64,000 nt of DNA from Solea solea. Lineage: Eukaryota > Chordata > Actinopteri > Pleuronectiformes > Soleidae. Where the stretch lies: positions 27,591,865 through 27,655,864 of the forward strand of contig NC_081141.1 in the NCBI RefSeq assembly GCF_958295425.1. Reading direction: 5' to 3'. Positions within the stretch are counted from its first letter, which is position 1; every line of letters begins with the position of its first letter. Made by a program: the position numbers and the translations under genes. This document shows, in pieces, positions 56,506 through 64,000 of this stretch. A model generated the notes under the pieces. That model searched no databases, had not been told where the DNA came from, and saw nothing but the letters and a program-made list of their open reading frames with translations.

Positions 56506-57591
56506 CTAACTGCCATCTCCACCCTCCTTCCCTTGCATTTTAATATGCAGTCTTTATGAGCTGCTTTGACAGAACGAGGCGCGAGAACTCGTCGTCCAAC
56601 AATAAAAGTATGTATCTCTCCATCTTACACCTCTGCGCTGTGCTGCGCTCTCACCTGTCACTCCTCGCCTGTGACAACACATTATGAAGAAGGATGTGCA
56701 GATGATGACACGAGCAGTATGACTGGCGTGACCTCTGCCAGTCGCCGCAGATTGCCTCACAGAGTGTCACATTTGCAAAGGCTGGACGAGGTTGGCGCGA
56801 CCATTCATTACAGAGTCAGACCCATCAGCTCTGTGATGGCTGTCGTCTCCGCACCTATCCTTTATTCTCTGTGACTCGGCCTGTCGGCGCAAATCCACGT
56901 TTGCCGTCCGGGGCGTGTGCTCAGGTGGCATAAGGAGCCGACTTGAAATGAACAATCAAAAGGAGATGAGGGCAGGTGATATTCTCCTGCCTGCGCCTTC
57001 TCTTTGCATATATCATGTGATCTGGAGGTGGATGAGCGTCTGTCATCGTCGAGGACCTTTTGTCAGGCAACGCATCATCGACGGGAAATACAGAACTTCA
57101 TACCGTGGGGACCTTTTGTTAGGCGCCAAAGGTGGATGATGAATATGCAATCTGAATAGACCGTTTTCATGGGAATGAGAGGATTTCCTTTCTATTCCAC
57201 CCTGATCTTCAACTTGGCCCAGAGTTTTCTACCAGTGTGACTTCTAAACCAAAAGATGAAGTGACATCTAATGGTAAAGATATAGATATATAGTGTCTCC
57301 CACAGCCCTGCAGTCACCCGCCATTTTTAAAGGCCCCACTGTGCAAATGACTCCATTATTTGTCCGATGATGTAACACTGCTGAAATTAAGCCATTCCAG
57401 GTTACTTTCTTGACTTAAGGAAGTGGAAAAAATTAAGGAATGAGGGTTTTCTCACAGTATTTGTTACATAACTGAGGAACCATTTTCGTCATCTTGCCGT
57501 TTGGGGCCCCCCATGTTGTTTATGATCTTTGTTTGGCTAAGGGCTATCAGAGAAACCACAACTAAAGAGCATCGGTCAAATGATCACAGTG

Positions 57592-57863
57592 GAATATTTG
57601 TCAGGGTTTTGTAAAATAGCCATAGTTTGCTTTCTCCAGATTCCGTACATACTTTAGCCTTTATTTATGCTAACTAGCGGCTAACAAACAATGAAATAAA
57701 GCAATGAAGCTCACGTTAGCGGTTTCTAGATGAATATTTGTCAGGGTTTTGTAAAATAGCCATAGTTTGCTTTCTCCATATTCCGTACATACTTTAGCCT
57801 TTATTTATGCTAACTAGCGGCTAACATACATAGCCATGAAGCTCAAGTTAGCGGTTTCTAGAC
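57592..57863. repeat. Tandem duplication, unit 140 bp
   Basis: Unit 1 is 57592-57731 and unit 2 is 57732-57863. They are identical over the first 93 bases except one G/T change (AGATTCC versus ATATTCC). They then differ by an indel (ACAATGAAATAAAGCAATG versus ACATAGCCATG) and one C/A change. The high identity implies a recent event. Both end CGGTTTCTAGA followed by T or C. Confidence 0.95.
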
Positions 57864-57959
57864 CTAACTAACCCTTGCTTAGCTATAGGAAGCTCTAGCA
57901 GAGAAGGTTATATGTGAAAATCAATCGTTTCTGAAATATGAAAATCACCCCTTTTAATG
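57864..57959. other. Spacer, nothing identified
   Basis: Short unique stretch. Confidence 0.5.
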
Positions 57960-58072
57960 CCCTAGCTGAAATTCAGCAGCTCATTTGACCGCACACCTAA
58001 ATGTAAAGAGGTTTGTGTTGATTAGCAGTTGAACAAGTGTACCTAATAAAGTGGACGGTGAGTGCATGTAAT
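57960..58072 (+). repeat. Dispersed retroelement-like 3' end
   Basis: AGTTGAACAAGTGTACCTAA plus TAAAGTGGACGGTGAGTGCA (58028-58067) matches a very common vertebrate repeat terminus (CAGGTGTACCTAATAAAGTGGCCGGTGAGTG). The left limit is approximate. Class not assigned. Confidence 0.65.
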
Positions 58073-58255
58073 AACCACACTCTTCCCTCGCCAAGGTCAT
58101 TGAGTTGAAGTGGGAGCATCACTCCACACTGTGATGAGACACTAAAAGAAAACTGCTGAGTCAGGGAAACGTTGTATTGAGTCTTTCAGAGGGAAACAGC
58201 ATTGAAATTTATAAGCGTGAAAATAAGCACGGTTGTAATACAGAGCATGCGAGGG

Positions 58256-58284
58256 TGTGTGTGTGTGGGGGGGGGGGGGGGGGG
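58256..58284 (+). repeat. (GT)n followed by G18
   Basis: GT units lead into 18 consecutive G residues (58267-58284), the longest G run in the window. Confidence 0.97.
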
Positions 58285-58625
58285 ACTGTGGGCTTAAGGC
58301 CAACATTAAAAGCTGCATAGATAAAAGAAAGCAGGGCATCTTCAAGACAGTGGTTTTAGATTGTTATTTTTGAAGCGAGATGAAAGTTAACATATTGATA
58401 TACAAGTCATTTCACGCTGGAGTGGCAGCGCCGCCGCCGCGGCTGCCAGACTCAAAGGAGAGAGTCCACTCAAAAACACTTGATGCTTGAGCCTGAATAA
58501 CATCAGTAGTGAAGTCTGTGTGTGTGTGTCTGTAAAAACCAGAGGGTCACAGACTTAATCTGCAGCGAGAGAAAGAAGTCAACATGACATTTACTGTTGT
58601 CAGGATCAGAGCTATGCTAGCTGGA

Positions 58626-58683
58626 AAGAAATACATTAACATAATCATTATTATAAGAAATACATTAACATAATGATTATTTC
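58626..58683. repeat. 29-bp tandem duplication
   Basis: AAGAAATACATTAACATAAT plus CATTATTAT is followed directly by a second copy with C to G and one other change. Confidence 0.9.
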
Positions 58684-59754
58684 AGTTACAGAACATTTTG
58701 AGTGTGTTATTACTGTAATACTTAAGTGTGACAAAAATTATACATTTACTAATAAGTATAGTAGTAATACTGCTTCAGTGTACTTAAAATTGATCATTAA
58801 ATTAATATCAAGTGTATTTAAATAAATTATGCTACCTCTATACATAAAAATATGCACACGTATACATACATGCATGTATATACACATACATACTATATGT
58901 CTTGACACTCGTCAACTTAATTCTACAGTTCATAAAGTTTTTGTCGTAACTTCAGTTAAAAGTTGAGCAAAGACGAGTTCCGCTTCGGCGAGCTTTGACA
59001 TGAATTTGACCTTTTAACCAACAGCAATCGCTTTTGACAGTAGTGACCTTTTTACGAGAAGTAGAGGGTTCAAAATTGAGGAGGCTCGTCGCGGCTCGTG
59101 AGCTGTCAGACCGTCCACGCTCATTTTTTACCTCCCGCTCCACAAGAAGAATTATGGTTTGCAGATGGCTGTGATTCCAGAGTCAACGTTACAAAGACAT
59201 TTAATAATAAACTACAGTAAGTCTTGCTAACAAGGTTGCTGAGGGCAGTTTCTTTTTTACCCTTTTCCTTCCTTTAGAAAAAACACAAAGCAACATGATG
59301 GACGAGTCCGACACTATAGAATTGACCGGGGACAATAAAAGGCTGAGCAAAGGAAAAACGGACAGAGGAGATCAGACACGGAGATAAATCTCATGAGACC
59401 GGGCCTGAAGTCGGAGTGAGATCCTGTCTCTGGAGTGATATTTTTGAAATTTACTTTCATTTTCACTATTGAATACTCACATTAGCACTAGCATAGGTGT
59501 CTGCAAGCTAATACATTCAATCGGGAGAAAAAAAACCATTAAATTGAACCATTAAATTAAGATAAGATCATGTATAAAGTTTTGTATATAGACATAAAAA
59601 CACTAGAGTTTGTTGCATTTATGAAATTTAAGGACAAAAAGAAAACTTTTGACTGTTTATCTCTTATGGAGTGGCGAAAAAACACTGACCTACTTTGAAA
59701 CAAAACACAGAACTATGTGACCTCCTCATTTATAAAATAAAAAGCAACCCACTT

Positions 59755-59985
59755 TGTTTTTATTTAACCTTTATTTATCCCGGAAATATCCACTGAGATG
59801 AGTAATCTCTTCTCCCAAGGACGTCCTGGCCAAAATGAGCAACAGCACATTTTGCATAAACATAAAAATAAGCAATTAAAACACGGATGTTGCCAGTAAA
59901 AAAACAATTATTTATAAGCAATAAAATTTTAGCATTAAGTCGTAAAAGAGTGAAACAATGATGGTCCTACCAACACAGCTAAGAT
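59755..59985 (-). mobile_element. LINE 3' end, minus strand
   Basis: TTTTTATTTAACCTTTATTT, ATCCCGGAAATATCCACTGA, GATGAGTAATCTCTTCTCCC, AAGGACGTCCTGGCCAAAAT and GAGCAACAGCACA match the reverse complement of a well-known fish retroelement terminus that ends ...CCTGGTTAAATAAAGGTTAAATAAA. 5'-truncated, no coding part. Confidence 0.75.
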
Positions 59986-60119
59986 GTTACCGGTGCGACG
60001 AGTGACTAAAAACTTTTTCAACAGTTTTCTTCAGAAACCAGACAAAGGAATCCAAGACCCCAACCTCAAACCAAGACCATGGACCAAAGTAGGACACGGT
60101 CATCTTCCCTGACTCTGTC

Positions 60120-60790
60120 ATCACCTTGATCCCTAAAAATCTTTGAAAGAAATTATGAAAAAAATCTACTCCGAATTGGTGTTTAAAGCCCCTCCGATTT
60201 CTAATTTTCCATGCCCATTCACCAAACCACTTTCAGACGTAAATTTTCCCACCAGGACTGATGCGGTCGCAACATTCCGTACGTTTTGGGGCATGCGTAG
60301 GCTCTCAGAAATGTGATTCCTTTCAAGGAAAAATAAGAATAATAATAATAAGAAGAAGAATTGAAGATGATCTCACGAAAGCTCAAGGACAAGTATGTTC
60401 AAATACCATTGGTGCGAAATCACTAAAAATTGGCCAAGAAATGAATGTTCAATCCAAGATGGCGGCTTTCGTGTTGGGTTTGGATAGTGGTCATGATGTA
60501 AATTTTTCTTCATGACAACCTTCTACACGTGTATCGATTTTCATCTAAGTATGATAAACTTTGTGGGAGGGCAGAGCAGTTATTTGCCACTCCCACATCC
60601 AATTTTTGATGCACGTTCCCTGAACCCCTTTCAGACATACATTTTTAACAGGTCTGATGCAGTTGGAGAAACCCATGAGTTTTGGGGGCACGGGAAAGGC
60701 CTCAAAAACGTGATTCATTTGGCAGACAAACAAGAACTCCTTCCACACATGGATCCTATTTGCAAACTGGTTGGAGTTCGAATGTAAACA
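60120..60790 (+). mobile_element. Dispersed element with two internal units 398 bp apart
   Basis: Unit 1 (about 60195-60330) and unit 2 (about 60593-60728) share CCATGCCCATTCACC-like, TTTCAGAC.TA.ATTTT, CTGATGC.GT, TTTTGGGGC and ATGTGATTC blocks. TTTCAGAC starts at 60231 and 60629, and GTGATTC at 60313 and 60710. Between them are (AAT)n/(AAG)n at 60341-60362 and TCCAAGATGGCGGCTTTCGT. The whole resembles an abundant fish noncoding element that carries AAT/AAG microsatellites. I cannot name it. Confidence 0.65.
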
Positions 60791-60814
60791 TAAAGAAGGG
60801 AGTTTGAATTCTGC

Positions 60815-60968
60815 TTCTCAAAAAAAACGGTTGTTCAGTGGTTTAATCGGACTAATGCTTCTTGTGCTGTTGCTGTATACACACAAATGCTCCCTCAGTA
60901 AGGTCTGATAGTATTGCTTGACAGAGCCTGTTTTCAAATCTACAAAAGTTACACACTGCATCTTTAAC
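60815..60968 (+). repeat. Dispersed repeat, copy 2 (pairs with 17725-17835)
   Basis: TTCTCAAAAAAAACGGTTGT, TCAGTGG, TTGCTGTATACACACAAATG and CTCCCTCAGTAAGGTCT match copy 1. It continues into AAAGTTACACACTGCATCTT plus TAA, which looks like an element end. Confidence 0.65.
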
Positions 60969-62654
60969 TCTACATGTACTGTACGTACTGTAGGTGAATC
61001 TAGGGTTTTTTTTCAGTTGGCTCTAAATGACGAATAGGAATGTCAACAACAGGACATTTTCATACAATTTTACGGCTTTTTGACCAGAAATAATCAGCTT
61101 GGACGTCTACAAATTCAAAAAGAGCAGGTTTTTAAGTTAATCTAAACCAGCTGGACATGAGGTGTCCCTGACCACATGGGTGACATGATCTTTCGTTTGA
61201 CTCTTGACCAGATGGACCTTCTCCGCAGGTCGTCCCTCTGTCACCTCGTTTCATGTCTCGTCTTCACTGTCGCTTCCCTAAAATAAACGGCAAAAAAAAA
61301 AATCTCCTAGAAATATATATAAATAAGTAGGCGATGACAGCATGTGACAATTTGTCTCTAAAAAGATATGCCATTCGCTGACAACTACAGAATCTGTAAT
61401 AGCAGAGCGAGCGCTCACGCATCGCCGCGCGCAAATCCATCATCTTGCTCCTTGCTTCTGTTTACCTTCATTGTGCATTAACTGTGCAGTGCCCCGCAAT
61501 AATGACAAACTTTAATTACAAGGGAGGGAAATGAGGACTCTGGTTCACTGAGTAGCTTCAAGGTTCCCAGAATATTGAATACAAATGATTCAGGAACTGG
61601 AGCAAATGTGGGGGGTGGGGGGAGGGAGAGAATTGTACAAAAGTACCAAAAAATATGGTTAGAAAACTAGAAAAACTGGGACAAAACATTGTGCGATGGT
61701 TGCTGAATAAGTCCCAAATGACGCTGAAATCTGGGTTCCCAAAACTAGTACTTGCTAATCTTCCGGCACAGTAAAATAATTGAAAACACAGGTTATCTAT
61801 AGTTTAAAAAGTAGTGAAACCACAGTTTTCACATTGATGCCACAAATTACTAAGTGTTGTCGTACTACTGCGACACAGAAAACAAATGCACCAAGTCAAT
61901 AAATGAATATTTTATAGAAAAAAGGGGCAGTTATATAACACGGCATCAATAACGAGGCTCGACAAAGTACAGGTTCTAAGATGATGATGATGATTTTGCC
62001 GTGTTTCTTGCATCATTTTTGTGATAAAGTGTTGTCAAGGACCATCTTGTTTGGACTCAAACGACTTGAAGTGCCTCCTCCTGTCTTTTATCTGCAGCAG
62101 GAGGAAGTGATAACAACTGGATCAGTGTCAGCAGCGGCAGAGAGAGCGGGAGAGGCATGACGTCTTGTGTGTCTCGCTCTCTCCTTTTTTAAAAAACAAC
62201 AAGACCTTGCTGCTTGTTTTTTGGCTTTCGCTGCGAACATCCAACTCTTTGCTCTTTGATTCTAAAGGATGTTTATATTCCGTTTCATATAGGCTGATAC
62301 ATTTCTTTGTAAAACTAAACCCTGTACACCAAGAAATGCATCACAAAAAATACAGTTTGTTTCTAGCAAATATAGAGTGTTTTTCTTTAAACCCTGTTGC
62401 TAATGTGCATGACAGGATGTTGAATTCAGAAATGGAATTCCAGACGTACGGACAGCGGCCAGCACGAGACCCCGCCCCTTTCTTCCTTCGTAATAAGATC
62501 TATTCTCTCTCTCTTTGACACAATGGGACTGATTAAAGAGACAAAATTGATAGCTGCCGGCAGTGTACTAATTCTCTGCACTTAGCTTACCTTTGATGTA
62601 ATTGTACTTCACACTCACAGGTTTGTTTGTTATTGCATCGCATTCCATGTCCAT
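60969..62654. other. Noncoding stretch, no gene seen
   Basis: A9 at 61292-61300, G-rich GGGGGGTGGGGGGAGGG at 61610-61627, (ATG)5 at 61980-61995. 61390-61590 and 62520-62600 are repeat-free and compact; conservation cannot be judged. The plus frame 62165-62518 (117 codons) has no known motif. Confidence 0.6.
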
Positions 62655-62840
62655 TTGGACCTGAACCTAAACCAAAGTGTCATCCCTCACCTTGACCATC
62701 ACCAGTTAATGCCGAACTCTAACCTAAAAACAATTCAGACTTAAATTTGTTCTCAGAAATGAGACGCTGCCTCATTAGAACCAGGTTTTGGTCTCCATGA
62801 GGACTACTGGTCCTGAGAAAGGGTCCTAAAGATTAACTCA
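62655..62840 (+). repeat. GAGG/CCTC dispersed repeat, copy 3
   Basis: CTTGACCATCACCAGTTAAT, TCTCAGAAATGAGACGCTGC, CTCATTAGAACCAGGTTTTG and GTCTCCATGAGGACTACTGG plus TCCTGA follow copy 1 (12818-13084) over most of its length. Confidence 0.75.
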
Positions 62841-64000
62841 CACACACTGCAAGCAGGTAAGTCCATTTATTTTGTTAAATAATTACTGAGGAACAGCTCT
62901 TGCTTGTAAACATGGTCTTTATGGAATTATACATCTTACTCCATTAAACAATATATTCCAGCTGTTGTCAGAACAACTTCAGGCTAACTTTTGCCGACGT
63001 TGCGTCCGCTGCGTTCAGACTACCTGGGCCGCTGCGCTCCGTCAAAGCTGTTTAACAACACCTGAGCTCGTCCCGGTGAAGACTGAGAGCTGTTCGTCAG
63101 TGTGTGGCCACACAGACGCGGCCGACGCTCTCAAGGTCCTGCGGAAATTGAGTGGAATTGATGTTTCTCTGCCCTTTCTCTCCGCCTCCTCTCGCAAAGC
63201 CTTGAACGAATTGTGCACGGAACACAAAAGCCGCGCTCTCATTGTCAGTCTGCCAAGTATCCAGCATAAAAGACACGAAATATGAAGACTGGCAACACCC
63301 CAGCCACCTATAGCCTGGACAAATGGCCAACATGGAGTCTAAGGAGATGGGGGGGGGGGTTATTGTTGTGCAGCTCTCCTTTCTGAATGTGTAACGGCTG
63401 AACTCTGACTGCAACATGAGCAGAGCTGGAAAGAATAATGGCAGGCACATTTACAAGTTTCATGTTGTTAGGCTCCAGATAAACTATTTCACTTTATGTA
63501 GTGCTTTGGTCATTAATCTTGGTGCATTACACAGACGGCGCCTTCGCCTTCCATTGTATTTATCATAGCTTCATGCAGGAGCCGGTTTTCTCCACCGAGC
63601 AGAGACTCAGTGTTTCACGTAAGCACAGCAGTGTTTCACTCCCCTGCCTTCAGCTCCACTCCCAACTTCTGCATCGCACATACAATACGGCTGCAACACT
63701 GTGGATATCCACGGGCGGAGGGGCTATAATTGACAGTGATTGTGAGACCTGTTGAGGGTACAGCTGACTGAGCGAGCCTCTGGCTGCATCCACACTACTA
63801 TACTATCTTTCAGATGGGATTTCAGCTCTGTTTCTTATGTTGTTAAAAACAGATTCTGAGTAAAAGAGTGTACAGATGAAGCAAGTCAGGGAGAAAAGGT
63901 GGAACAAGATCATGAAGACACTTATGCCGCCAAAAAAGATCTTAAAGTGCATCCTGTAGTACACTGGGAGCCAATGGATTATGTCAATGCCTGTGAGCAG
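62841..64000. other. Noncoding stretch, no gene seen
   Basis: G11 at 63349-63359. The plus frame 62965-63285 (106 codons) is GC-rich and has no known motif. Frames on both strands overlap here, as expected by chance in GC-richer DNA. I see no splice sites that would make it an exon. Confidence 0.55.

Larger units (their letters stand above)
56205..57591. other. Noncoding stretch, no gene seen
   Basis: Contains the dispersed repeat at 56319-56372 and the CTCF-like site at 56492-56505. 56560-57140 is moderately GC-rich, with small overlapping frames on both strands that match nothing. Confidence 0.6.
58073..59754. other. Noncoding stretch, no gene seen
   Basis: Contains the GT/G18 tract (58256-58284), a GCC-rich CGCCGCCGCCGCGGC at 58429-58443 and a 29-bp tandem duplication at 58626-58683. 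No supportable frame. Confidence 0.6.

Noticed and set aside
62965..63285. 106-codon plus-strand open frame with varied composition
   Set aside because: No family recognised. Overlapping minus-strand frames of similar length show the region is simply stop-poor.

Overview
The window looks like a stretch of a ray-finned (teleost, probably percomorph) fish nuclear chromosome. I base this on the repeats. There are tRNA-derived SINEs with fish-type bodies, several 5'-truncated LINE 3' ends of the kind common in fish (AATAAAG followed by TTCTGA, TATC or ATCC tails), many small DNA-transposon remnants, abundant CA/GT microsatellites, and a moderately AT-rich background. I could not run a database search, so repeat family assignments come from recognition of consensus features.

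I find no protein-coding gene, rRNA, functional tRNA or CRISPR array that I can support in 64 kb. The open frames are short, sit on both strands without pattern, often run through microsatellites or repeats, and resemble no protein family I recognise. The longest (257 codons, minus strand, 21355-22125) crosses several different repeats. The window is best read as a large intergenic region or the inside of a very long intron.

Layout. 1-9 kb: microsatellites, one SINE (3515-3702), two LINE 3' ends, a 155-bp-period AT-rich array (5971-6320) and a 12-copy 43-bp minisatellite (7956-8467). 9-19 kb: mostly unique sequence, with a dispersed GAGG/CCTC repeat and two or three SINE remnants. 19-26.3 kb: DNA-transposon and LINE remnants, a SINE split by another element, and a 272-bp palindromic MITE (26007-26278). 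26-34 kb: mostly unique, with scattered element remnants. 34-36 kb: a LINE tail, an (ATT)n run and a 21-bp array. 36-44 kb: largely unique with CA repeats. 44-49 kb: back-to-back LINE 3' ends, a GC-rich patch with a 13-bp perfect hairpin and a (TA)n/(CA)n tract. 51-58 kb: four SINE remnants, a MITE with TTAA at both ends and a 140-bp tandem duplication. 58-64 kb: an 18-bp G run, a LINE end, a two-unit repeat spaced 398 bp apart and a third GAGG/CCTC copy.

Seven sites resemble the vertebrate CTCF core; most lie in or beside dispersed repeats. I saw nothing that amounts to a new multigene system. The most informative items are the arrays, the two structured MITEs, the nested and paired insertions and the CTCF-like sites.
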